From Lepidodermella squamata (taxonomy: Eukaryota > Gastrotricha): DNA of 64,000 nucleotides. The stretch's first letter is position 1; each line of letters begins with the position of its first letter. Positions 50,536-61,974 of the stretch are shown here, in pieces. The DNA lies in assembly GCA_047495785.1 (NCBI GenBank), contig JBLDXI010000012.1, positions 682,001 through 746,000 on the forward strand, given 5' to 3'. A model generated the notes under the pieces. That model was not told the origin of the DNA and did not search any database. It saw nothing but the letters and a program-made list of their open reading frames with translations. The translations under genes and the position numbers were made by a program.

Positions 50536-53500
50536 TCTCGGCGATGATGCGTCTGCTTCTTCAATTCAGAATATTGAATCGATGGTATTGACGCGCAGCG
50601 GTTGTAAATGGAAACAACAAAACTAGAGAGGGACGGGCAATGAATGCGTTTAAAATCTGCGGCAATCATGAAGGTGTGTCATTGTCAATGTCTTAATAAT
50701 TATTATTAGCTATGGTGTCGTCGTTCAACAATAACAATCGTTACACTAAGCGGTGTATAGTAACGCCGATGATGATAACAATATAAAATACGTGAAAGTT
50801 GTCTGAATGGCGATGCATGGATGGCTGAATAATGGGGGAGGGTCTTATTTCTAGCTTTATTGCCTCTGCGACACTGCGCCACAATTGTGACAACAACAAA
50901 AGAAAAGAATAAAAGAGTAAGGGCGAATTGGCACCACAACGTATTAAATGTATAAAGAGCAAGACTTTTCTATAGTGCACGTATACCTGAGGCCGTGCGA
51001 CGGCGGTGCGAGGCGACGCCGCGTCGCTATAGGCCAGGTATCCGACCAATGAGCGCGCGCGCACCGCTGCACGTGACCTCAAGCGTCTATAGCGACTGCG
51101 AGCAGGACGATGACTCACGCGCGCGGGTAAACATCACGCGAAAACAAGCACGGGCCATATACCACCTTATGGCAGGTATAATTTCTTCAATGGTTTCGCC
51201 CGCTCAACGGCTGAATAGCCGGGAATCTATGGGCGCGCCATTGACGATATTGATGACACCGATCAAAACATGAGATGAATGGCGTCTTTTCAAGTTTGGT
51301 GGCTCGTTAAAGTTTAGAGAATAGGGACGCGCCTGCCATTTTTCAGCAAGGCCTGTAATCAAAAGCAATCATAGAAAAGAGCTGAACGCCCTGGCTGTTT
51401 TCAACGCAGAAATAAATCAAAGCGGGGCGAATGGCCGCGGCTGAATGAGAGAGGCGCCTGCTTTCACAAGGTCACAAAGGGGACAGCTCTCGGCGTTGGA
51501 AGATTGAGGTAGGCAAGCAGGCAGGCTATACCCGCGTTACTACTCTCTGTGCCGTCGTCGACGCAGCCGTGTGAGCGTACGAGCGCGCGAGGGCAACTCG
51601 AAAAGCCGTGTCGCCGTTGCGCATCTTCGCATCTTCTTCGCATCTTGTGTCATGCGTGTGGGCGCCCTCGCCGCCAAGACGCCGTCATTTAAGGCCCGTG
51701 CTAGCTTGCTGTGTTCAGATTTTATTTTGCGTCCGCTCGCTATATTACCGCTACTTGATGTAATATGATTGTATTAACGCGCGACTGGCACGGGGAGAGG
51801 GGATGAGGAATTGCCGAAAAACGAAGCTCGGAAAACGAGTAATAAAATCAACTCATCGCCGCTATACGCCACCTAACCCCGGGAATTTCGACGGTCGCTC
51901 ATGTATCGGCACCAAATAATCACATAAAACATCATCTCCTCATCGCAGTAAATCAGCACTAACAGCGAGACAAGAGGACACCAGCAGCTGAGCCGGGTCC
52001 GCCCACGACTATCTATTAAGAGTGATTTGCGCTAATCTCATTGCCGAACTTTTCGATCAATCAATCGCGCGCCGTCGTCGCACTGCAATTTCGTCTTCCT
52101 TATATATTTTTCGTCAATAATTCAGACAAGCCCATTTCCGTATTTAGGACGTGCAGTAGCAATTGACTCATTTTGTGTCTCAGTACTTAGATTTGATGAT
52201 GAAAAGTGTAGACAAAAAAATATTGCGTCACCCTGGTCACGAGATGCGCGTTTTCCCACGGCGCCAACGTGGTAACGGTTTCAGATAGCATCTGGTGAGC
52301 CGAATCCGTACTTTCATGTCAAGCCTCGAGGTGTGAAGATGCGCTCGCTAGATACAGCTTCGGTTTGCGTTTCCAGGTGGCGGGGCCCTGGACAAAATAG
52401 AGCGAGCGCGCGCGCGCACGGAATCGCTAGAGCGCGACGACGACTAGCGCACCTGTTGGCGCGAAACCACCAGCAGCCAGCGGCGTGCAATATTGCGCTT
52501 CGCTTTGCGGCGCACGTTCACTTCGGGGCGCGGCTCTTCAACGCTGGCTGCTGGACGTGACGCCGACTGGGGCCTCGACGAGGTAATCCGCCTTTCATCT
52601 GAACATACTATCTCTCGATGTGCCCCTCGCGCAGGTAAGCAGGGCTTCAAGTCGAAAAGCTCTTGAAAACGCAAACAAAACTAGGCTAGCGAGCACTCGA
52701 CAAGTCACCAATCTGTGTAACATCACAGACGGACGCCGCGCAATGGGGCGTCGGGTTAAACACGCGCGGCACAGCGAGCAATAAAGCGGAAAAGGCGCTA
52801 AACTTGCAATTTAAGTCAAATTAAATCGGCTTACCTTGGCGATTTTACAGCTCTTCGGTTCATGGTCTTCTGCTGCTGATGATGTCGCTGACTAGCAGGC
52901 TGATGAAATATCCTCCAAATAACAGCTATAGACGAAAATAACATATAATAGCAAATGTGAAGAAAAAGATCTTGGTCCAAGAACAATCGGGGTGAAAGAA
53001 TGGCTGTGAAAGGGTCTCTATTCTTCTTTTTTTTTCTAGCGGTTTTTTGCGTGCGATGTCCATTCATGGGCGCTCGGGTCGGTGTGTCGCCGTGCGCGTG
53101 TTTCTGGCCGCTTTTCTTTGTGCTTCCACCGCGCGCTGGTGCCAGGCTGACTGCCTGTTCAGCCGGGCGGGGAACACGCGCGCGCGCACAAAAAGCGAAT
53201 AATCGCGTTTGATTATTATTTTTTGCGCGCTTCTTTGTCGTCTTTGTCGTCGACGATGGGATGACGACGGCGGCAAAAAGCGGCGCTACGGCTATTCTTC
53301 GACATACAATGGCAGCTGCTATTATTTTAATCCCGCTTTTTGTATGTTTTCACTCATTCAATTCATTCAACACTAGGTAGTCGTCGTCGTTTTTCGATTC
53401 GATTCGGCATTGTGTTCGAAATGCGCAGAAATAACACACGCCGAATACATCAGGCACGCTTTCAATAGCCTTTGAAAATTTTAACGATTTTTTCCCCACC

Positions 53501-55940
53501 ACCGCCCCGAGCAGCGACCGCAGTACAACATGCATGCCCCGATATTTTGTTTAATATTATAAATTACGAATCGTGCGACGCATATCCGATCACCTTGTGT
53601 AGACACTTGCTAGCGCGGCGTGGCTAAATGCCTGAAAATAAATTTGCGCCAACCGCTGGTGGCTGAAAAATCGAACGCTCTTGGCGGCGGTGCGGCCGAG
53701 TACGCGTATATAGCTGCTAACTTATTCATAAGAACTGCTCGTGCACACGTGTTTGATGTGTACAACCAACTACTAGTACTACTACTACCTCGGAAATACC
53801 TGGCTTCTTTCTTCACGCCGGCGTAATGGCAATCCGCGGTGAAGCTTATTCGATCAAAAAGCTCGATCACTGGGTAAATGCCCCGCGGCTCGAGCTTTGC
53901 ATCGCTAAAAAGTGTGTACTATCGGCGGCGGTTGGTAACGTCGTAAATGTGTAATGAGCAGGCGCCATCATCTTCATCGTCTCCTGCGCAGCTCCGCCTT
54001 AATAAAAATTTATCAACACCCCCTCGTGCATCGGGTAATCACATTATATGCTCAGGCCACTCGATCTCGTTAATAATGATAATCATATTTTTCTTTTCCT
54101 TCTCGTCTTCGAATAATTGATGACATCTCAAACCAAGGTGGATCAATTTGGTTTGAAAGAAAAACAATGGAAGAAAAAAAATCCGCCGTGCACGCTGTTA
54201 TTGCTGATAATAATAATGATGATGATGGATGAAAAATGTTGGGAAATTTTCAAGTTCAATTTATTTCCGGCCGCTGACGTGGCTGAGGAAAGGCCGGAAG
54301 CGCGTTGGCGAAAACTGTTCGATTTCGATTTCCTCCCGTGTTCGCCTCGCCTATCACCTGTAGGGTCAACGCCGCGACAGCTGGCCCTGCAGTCGCGTCA
54401 CCGCTTTGCACTTCGGACTGCCGCCGCCGCCGTCGTCGTCGCGGATCGAATCGAAAGCTACACTGCGATTTGCACCTCGCGCACATCGTTTTGGCGCGCG
54501 CTAGGAAGTCGCGCCGTGGACGAGGCATCACATCATATGATTGACGCGCCTGTGCGCTCTCTATCACACGCGCGCAGCCGCCGGGCAGGCACAGCGCTTG
54601 CGATTTGCTCAGCCCAAGGCGGAACTGACGACGTTATAGAAAAATAATGATTGAGGAAATACTAATCAGAAATCTCTTCCTCCAGCTCAGTATATTCGCT
54701 AGGGTTCGCATCGAGTGGACTCGCGCGTATATGGTTATTGCTGCTAATAAAGCTTAGCGCTCGTCTTAATAGCCGAAGCGTCCAGCCTGGTTTGGCGCCA
54801 CACCAGCACGTGCGGCGCCAACGATCGCCTGTTGTGCGTTGCTTGAAGCGTTAAAGCATCAGCACACCTGCCCTGTGCCCTGTGGTTCCCGGTAATCGCA
54901 TAACAATAAAACTTGGTCGCGGAAGGCCTCACGCGAGCGTGGTTAGCCACCCGAAAGATCGGCGACCGCGCCAATCACACTTAAGTAATTAAGATTCAAT
55001 TTACCTGCTGCTATCGTCCTCGTCCGCGACTGCCCCGCCGAAAGTTAAGTTGACTGATAATACGCATGACTATCGTGATATTGTATTGAAAAGACGAAAA
55101 GTTTGCTTTGTTAAAACCTATATACCTGGGATATAATGGCAGCAGCTTTTCTCCGGCGAAGCCTGGGCGCATTTTTTTACGGCGGCACAGATAGATGCGA
55201 ATTTGTATTCATCAAAAGCAGCAGCCTCTTTGATGATGCTGTGCATGTTGAAGAAGAACAATACCACCACGGCTTTTTAAACAATATGACAGGGTATAAT
55301 TGCTTTTTTGGCTCCTTTTTTGAATGAAACTATATTCAGCAAACAGTGATGACAAAAAGGAGTGCGTTTATTTATTTTTTGGATTTATTTTTTAGGCAAA
55401 ACAAAAGGGAAAGTAAAAATTCACGGGCACTAAACCTATAACAATCGTCATCATTCTCATCTGTGAATGGCCGAAGCAAGGGCCTATTGACGGCACAAAA
55501 CAATGAAAGAACAGAGGCTATTCATTGGAACACAAAAAAGCCGATCCACATCCGCCTTGTGTTCAATAATTCTGCATTATATGATTTGCGGTAAAAGTCA
55601 ATTACAAAAACAAAGATTTTTTCCAGGTGTGAGAGAAAAAGCAACAGACTCATAATTATCCATTCATAACCTGGCAAGCCCTATTTCAACATTTATAAGC
55701 TGGAAATACTATTAAACACCTGCTATGGTTCATTCATGCGAATTTACATCACGAATTTGAAAGAAAAACAACGTACGAGAACTCAAGGCATTAAACTGCT
55801 CACATAAGAGATTCGCGACAGCCTTGACTTTTGCAACATGTTTCACTTGGACAGCACGTGCGATGTTTAGTGTATTGTTTTTTGGGTTCAATTCACATCA
55901 ATTCAGTTTCATCATTTTACTTTTAGTTTTATTTTGAAAT
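50536..55940. promoter_or_regulatory. Divergent region between SoxB and phospholipase B-like gene 1
   Basis: About 5.4 kb without a supportable gene, mixing GC/CpG-rich patches, a (CG)n run near 52408 and AT-rich stretches. Two adjacent AACAAT Sox-type sites at 50727-50738 lie about 190 bp upstream of the SoxB start. Frames at 54117-54647 and elsewhere show no family motif. It presumably contains SoxB enhancers and 5'UTR exons. A T-rich acceptor ends at 55925-55926, 14 nt before the next ATG. Confidence 0.5.
50727..50738. promoter_or_regulatory. Tandem Sox-type sites (AACAAT twice)
   Basis: Two adjacent AACAAT hexamers in the same orientation, about 190 bp upstream of the SoxB ATG. This is the core HMG-box recognition sequence. 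Occupancy is not shown. Confidence 0.35.
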
Positions 55941-57794
55941 ATGTTGAGCTATTCGCTAGTCATTTTAGCAGGATTTTCCGTGGCAACGGCTCTAAAATAC
56001 AGCTACATCCAAGGTCGTCTCGGCGATTCGGTTTACTATGAAAATGCAGCAAGTGATGACTTACCTAGTGCTTATGTTGGACTTGATCTCGAGACGAATA
56101 AGTATTTTTACGATTCGAAGCCTGTTCAAGGCCGAACCTACTCAGCCATGGCAGTTTTACACGAAGATACTAACACAACAGGCTGGGCTTACCTGGAAGT
56201 GACGAACAACATGAGCAAAATATTTCAAGACTTCGATGACGACCATTCGAAGTTCAACGATACGGTTCGAGCTTACACAGCTGGAATTGCAGAAGGAATT
56301 CTAACGAAACATTTGATCAATCTGCATTATTTGAACACCCTGGCGGGCTATTGCGATGATGATCCGCCCTATTGCAAGCGGCTGAACAAGTACATCGATG
56401 CAAACATCAACTGGATTGGATCGTAAACTTAGTTCCTTAATTAAAATAAATGTATAAGAGATTTTTATAGAATGGTCATGAGCAAGCGCAAGTCGTCGTC
56501 ATTTTGGCACCAAACTGGTCTTTGGCTGGAGCAACTGGCAGGAATCGCCGATGGCACAACCCAGGATTTCTTAGGACCGAGGCTGAACCTTTACAAGGCT
56601 GAACTCCTTTACTTGATGAATCTCAGCGGTGATCTTGGCGATATCGAAGCTGCTTTAAACATGACCGAAAAATTCCGGCAACGTCGCGGTGGATGTTCGG
56701 CGTTTGTGAAAATCACTCCTGATGGCGATTTACAGGCCAGCCATAACACATGGACTTCGTACCAGAACATGTTACGAGTCATCAAGTTGTACGACCTGAA
56801 GCTCGGCAAAGTTCACCACCATAGCAACATGAAGACTTCTGACAAATCCGAAAAAATAGCAGTTGTGAAAATGACCTCGTATCCGGGCTACATAACATCG
56901 GTCGACGATTTTTACATCACATCGAAAAAACTTGCCGTTTACGAGACTACAATTGGCAACTTCAATTCGACCCTTTGGAAGTTCGTGCAGCCTATTGGCA
57001 CAGTGCCAATGGCGATCCGAGGAGTTGTCGCAACTCGCCTCGCTCATTCAGGTGAAGATTGGGCGAAAATTGCTGCCATGTTCAACAGTGGTACTTACAA
57101 CAACGAGTGGATTGTTGTCGACTACAAAGCTTGGCAGAAGAAATCGAAGACAGGCGTTCTAACGGTTAGCGATCATATGCCGGGCACTGTGACGACTAAA
57201 GATTACACGTCTAACCTTATGGCTAAAACTTATTTTGCGTCCTACAACATTCCGTCAATGCCTGAAGTTTTCGAACTTTCGAACACATCGGGGCAGGTTA
57301 AGACGTACGGTTACTATTATAACTACAGCAGCTGTCCTCGCGGGCAGATTTTTGCGCGTGACCACTCGAAGGTGAAGGATCTGGCTGGCGTGGTTATGCT
57401 GATGCGATACAATGATTTCAAACACGATCCTTTGTCCCGATGCGAAGGCTGCAATCCACCTTACTCTGGCGAACTTGCGATCGCAGCAAGGTACTAATAT
57501 ATTTTTTAATTAACTAAATAAAAAAGACTGTATATTTGTTTTCATAGGAGCGATTTGAACCTAAAAAATGGAACCTATCCGCTGGATATGCTCAAATGGC
57601 GATCACATGGCGCGATTGATGTCAAAATGACAAATATCGGTTTTATCGAACGTCTGGAATTTCTCGGCTGGTCTGGACCAACCGATATTCAGCAACCACC
57701 TTTGATTTGGTCTAGATCCGGCATGTTGATGAACGATACGCCGCATTATGGGCAGCCTGATATTTACAGCTTTGATGGCGCCGTCTATGGATAA
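55941..57794 (+). CDS. PLBD-like: Phospholipase B-like protein (LAMA family), gene 1
   Basis: Three exons (55941-56422, 56471-57490, 57548-57794) encode 582 residues. A signal peptide (MLSYSLVILAGFSVATA) precedes the mature chain. Family landmarks in order: DTNTTGWAYLEV, RAYTAGIAEGILT, HYLNTLAGYCDD, RRGGCSAF, SHNTWTSYQNMLRVIK, SSYPGYI-type (here TSYPGYI), WIVVDYKAW, TYFASYNIPS, RYNDFKHDPLSRC and PHYGQPDIYSF. The cysteine in GGCSAF is at the place of the N-terminal nucleophile released by autocleavage in PLBD1/2 (Ntn hydrolases). Known relatives are lysosomal or secreted; the substrate is debated. Several N-glycosylation sites are present. Gene 2 is its tandem paralogue. Confidence 0.93.
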
Positions 57795-58427
57795 TTCCTG
57801 ATATTCATTTAGGGGTGATACAAATAAAACTTGAGATAATCAATAGATATCAACGTCTCTGTTATTTTAATTACTATACCTTACAGCCAACGATTCGTGA
57901 AATCGAAGCAATTGCTGTTTATTAAGAGTTTTCTATTACTGTATTTGTTCCAATAGTAGCCCATCCACTAATAATCGCCCATCCCTAATAGTAGCCCAGG
58001 GTTGAGGGGTCAAGTCGGTTCGAAAACATCAAAAATGAATGATTCACTAACAATTGAAATTTTCAAAATTTCGAGGTTGAAATTTTAGTAGTCCCGGCTG
58101 CTATAGGAACAAATACGGTATCTTGGAAAAATTCTCTTTCCTATCAGCTATAGCTAGTGCGTAGTGGCTGAAAGGAGGCGATTTGCGAGGGTTCGCTGGC
58201 TAGAGAGTCGAGCCGGGAACAAACCTCGTGACTTTTTGCCTTCAAACGTTTCGAGAAAAAAACATTCGCTATTATAATTCATAATGTCCAACTTTATTTG
58301 GAGTCAGTTTAGCTCGTTCAATAGTGAAAAAAGTTATGAACTTGGGTAAACAATTGTACTCTGTCGAGGAACTTTGACGAGGACTGAAAGGTTCAAGTTT
58401 GCATCAAAGCACCCGAAAATTCAACAA
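57795..58427. other. Spacer after phospholipase B-like gene 1, with an inverted repeat
   Basis: Contains the gene 1 3' flank, an inverted pair at 57937-57962 and 58096-58120 and a short local repeat of AATAGTAGCCCA-like units near 57951-57999. No gene seen. Confidence 0.5.
57937..58120. repeat. Imperfect inverted repeat, possible small MITE-like element
   Basis: Arms of about 25 bp (57937-57962 and 58096-58120) are reverse complements apart from a few mismatches, around an AT-rich centre of about 130 bp. No target-site duplication was identified, so a transposon origin is tentative. Confidence 0.4.
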
Positions 58428-59091
58428 TCAGCGTATAAGTTTTGATTTCTTTCTTTTGGGAATAGCCAGGTAATCCGCCGGTTCGATTCTCACCCGCGAC
58501 TGGAATGGCAGACACGTTCTCCATAAATGAGTTCTTCCGATTGACGCTGACGCATTGAATAGCTGGAAACTCGGCATATCAAACCAGAGCGTCAAGAACG
58601 ACTTGAGATCAGTAGCAACGCACGATTTGTTAAAGCCGAAACATGCGAATTCCCTTCTAATTTTGCCATAGCTCAGCTGGCTTGGAATTCCCAGAAAGGT
58701 TACGGCGCGGAGTTGTTTGGGTGGAGGGGGCTGACGTCTTGGCGGGGGCATCGCTTCAGTGTTCTCAAGTTTACCTGCTACATCCGAACTTTGACCAGCA
58801 TTTTCATCGGGTGATGAAAGTAAAGATGTGTCTAAAGTAGAATTTATAGCATTGGCATCACCACTAGACACTCTAATGGCCTATGGCTGCCTACCTTCTG
58901 ACGGCTGCACATAGTCTATTCTCATCTGCGCTTCTAGTTCACCTTGTGTGATTCGTCTGATTTCAACAGCTTGCTCGACCATCTGAAAATCTGAAAACAC
59001 CAAGAGCAATTAGCAATTTTAACAGCGTGGAAATCAGAAATGTCCCACCTCGCGTTGCTTGCACATCCCTCGGTGTTGAAAAAGCATCCAT
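58428..59091 (-). CDS. Unrecognised small protein with possible RRM-like fold
   Basis: Three exons (59091-59049, 58990-58895, 58774-58428) join in frame to 161 residues. The first is short; an adjacent pair of acceptors at 58991-58992 and 58983-58984 exists, and the first keeps the frame. The middle has a proline-rich stretch (PPPRRQPPPPKQ). Then LRAVTFLGIPSQLSYGKIRR, a strand-like SFLTLWFD and a following helix resemble an RNA-recognition motif in order, but the RNP consensus residues are poor. The C terminus is basic (IPKRKKSKLIR), like a nuclear signal. An alternative 58871 start would use GTG, which I reject. It sits antisense between two phospholipase B-like genes. No known family assigned. 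Confidence 0.5.
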
Positions 59092-60003
59092 TTTACACTA
59101 GTCTCAATAATGAAAGTAATCCAAATTCCATACAGATGAACGAAAACCTCGTCAATCTTCTTGAAATGAGCCAATTCGGCTTTTCCTTTGAGTCACTGAC
59201 GCGAGCCAATCAGAATTCGACAAATTTGATGAAAACAATATTAAGACGCATTTTTTTCTTTCATTTTATTCATTACTATATACAACCGGACATTTTTACC
59301 GCACATCACATGAAAACCGCGGTGGTAACGGCGGAACCGACGAAGTGATCACTGAAAGCTCGATGAGTGCATACAGTTAAAATTTTCATTATTTTTCTTG
59401 CAATTTTTGTATTTCCGACGCTTTAAGTAAAAAAGGTACGAGAAAATTAAATAAAGTTTCGATGTTATTAGCTGAGTCCGAAGCTTTGTTAAAGGTCATA
59501 GCTGTGAAAAAAAAACAGTAGATCTGTTCAGTTATGCTTCATTTTTTATTCGCCAACAAATCATAATAAATTGGGGGTCATGGCTGCTTTTGAGAACTCT
59601 TCAGCTTTCCGGAAAAACCATGTCGAAGCATTATCTCAAACAGGTGAGAAAGTTGAAAGTGCGCGAAGGTTGCGAGCCGTGCGCATAGCATTAGACCTGT
59701 CCTACTTTTTAATCGCTTCGTAACGAAAATAATTTTATCATTCTGTTTATAGGGCATGTTTTTTCGTGCTGCTTTTATCACAGATTTTATCTGCAGCAAC
59801 CTTGGCATTGTACTCGTAATGCTGATACATACGATTAATAATTCGTCGGCAACAGCCAAACCCCAACAACTTTGACCTCCTCGACAGCGGAAATGCTATA
59901 TGGCTAAGCAATTCACAAATAACAAATAAGCAAATAGGTCAAATAAAATGAAAAAAACTGATTCTTCATATTCAATCTAAATTAAACCATTGCATTTAGA
60001 AGA
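59092..60003. other. Spacer before phospholipase B-like gene 2
   Basis: AT-rich DNA containing the 5' flank of the - strand gene and the promoter side of gene 2. A T-rich run ends in AG at 59998-59999, four bases before the ATG. No coding similarity in the frames present. Confidence 0.5.
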
Positions 60004-61974
60004 ATGAAAATATTTCTAGTACTTACCGTTGTGGCGAGCTGCGCTCTTGCCTCGGCCGTTAAAGTCAGGCGCATTCGAGGCGGATGGAATGGAGGATGGA
60101 ATGTAGGAGCTCTTGGCCCTATGGTGTTCGTTGGGCTGGATGCCACTACTAATAAGTACTTTTACGACAACTTTCCCGTGGCCGGACGACCATATGCCGC
60201 AGTCGGTGCGTTGAGTGAAGATACAAACACGACAGGATGGGCATACTTTCGAGTCACAAACAACATAAGTTTGGCTATTCCTGGAGCTCAGATGCCCATG
60301 GTTAATGACTCCGTTCGAGCTTACACCGCCGGAATTGCAGAAGGCTATTTGACTAAGCGCATGATCAATCTTCATTACCTTAACACCTTGAACGGATATT
60401 GTGAAAAGGTTAGCAAAAAAAGGATAAAAGCAAACATATAATGAAATACTATTTCATTCGATATAGGACCCAGCTTATTGCCAGCGTCTCAAGAAATTTA
60501 TTTCAGACAACATCGCATGGATAAATAAGTTTGTGTTGAATTTAAGGAATTTCTGTTTGATACGTATAAATTGCACCATGTAGAATGGTTTCTTCTGAGA
60601 GGAAATCGTCTTCTATCTGGCACCACACTGGACTTTGGCTAGAGCAACTTGCAGGAATAGCTGATGGAGCTTCGCAGAACTTCTTCGGACCCAGAGCAAA
60701 CATCTACGAAGCAGAAATGCTGTACATGATGAACTTGGACGGTGACCTTAGCGATTTGGAAAGCGTTCTCAACATGACTGAGCAGTACAGGGTGCGACGT
60801 GGTGGCTGCTCGGCTCTCGTGAAAGTAAAGAAATTGTTAATTATTAGACATCAGGAGCCATAGTACCTATTTTGTAGATTGCCGAAAATGGCGAGCTCAT
60901 TGCATCGCACGACACATGGGCTCGTTATCAAGGCATGCTACGTGTCATCAAATTGCACGATCTGAAGTTCGGCAGCACACACCAGGATGTTGGAAATAAA
61001 CTGCCAGCATTCGTTACGGCTACCGTCAAGTTTTCGTCCTATCCCGGCTATATCACCTCGCTTGACGACTTCTACATCAGCAGCCATAAGTTGGCTGTAT
61101 TTGAGACAACGATTGAAAATTACAACACTACCCTTTGGAAATTCGTGCAACCAACTACAGTAGCAACTCCTATTCGATGCGTTGTAGCCACACGACTTGC
61201 GAACTCAGGCCAGGAATGGGCTCAAATCGCATCGACTTACAACAGCGGTACGTATAACAATGAGTGGATGGTTGTCGACTACAAAGCTTGGCAGAATAAG
61301 GCAAAAACAGGCGTTCTGACTGTCAGTGATTTTATGCCTGGCTCAGTTACTACAGTAGACAATACGCAGAGACTGCTCTCAAAGACGTACTTCGCGTCTT
61401 ACAACATCCCATCCATACCTGCCGTTGTCTTGCTGTCAAACACCACCGGGCAGATGCAAATTTGGGGATCTTACTTCAGCTACGATAATTGCTCGAGAGG
61501 ACTCATATTTGCTAGAAATCAATCGATGGTGAAGGACTACATGTCGGCATTATCGCTGATGCGATACAACAACTTTCAGCATGACCCACTTTCCCTATGC
61601 GCTGGCTGCAATCCTCCATATTCGGCTGAGTTAGCGATTGCAGCTAGGTATGAAGCTTTTCTTCCCTTCTATTCTTCCAATTGCTTGAAATCACAATCTC
61701 GTTTCATCTCAATTACGTTTTCTTCAGGTCAGATTTGAATTCGCCAAACGGAGTGTATCCAATGTCCATGCTGACGTGGAGAATGCATGGTGCGATCGAC
61801 ACGAAGTTGACGACGGCGTATTTTATGGAACGCTTTGAATTCCTGGCGGTATCTGGGCCGACCAGCGACCAACAGAAGCCTTTCGCGTGGAGCTCATCAG
61901 GCACTTCGATGACAGATTATCCGCATTACGGTCAACCGGATACCTTCAACTTTGGCCCGGTTGTTTACGTGTAG
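60004..61974 (+). CDS. PLBD-like: Phospholipase B-like protein (LAMA family), gene 2
   Basis: Five exons (60004-60408, 60467-60528, 60584-60824, 60878-61647, 61728-61974) encode 574 residues. A signal peptide (MKIFLVLTVVASCALASA) is present. The same landmarks as gene 1 occur: DTNTTGWAYFRV, RAYTAGIAEGYLT, RRGGCSAL with the candidate nucleophile cysteine, SSYPGYITSLDDFYI, TYNNEWMVVDYKAW, RYNNFQHDPLSLC and PHYGQPDTF. Two introns (60409-60466 and 60825-60877) are absent from gene 1, while the junctions after AIAA(R) and WI(x) are shared. Secreted or lysosomal hydrolase by family; both copies look intact. Confidence 0.93.

Noticed and set aside
54117-54647. 176-codon + strand frame upstream of SoxB
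   Set aside because: Low complexity with a homopolymer-rich start and competing - strand frames. Treated as non-coding.
58470-58500. B-box-like GGTTCGATTCTC suggesting a tRNA
   Set aside because: Lies inside a coding exon of the - strand gene and has no A box or acceptor stem upstream.
58428-58871. Single-exon model of the RRM-like gene beginning at 58871
   Set aside because: It starts with GTG, and the DNA immediately upstream has a stop in frame. A three-exon model beginning with ATG at 59091 uses normal splice sites.
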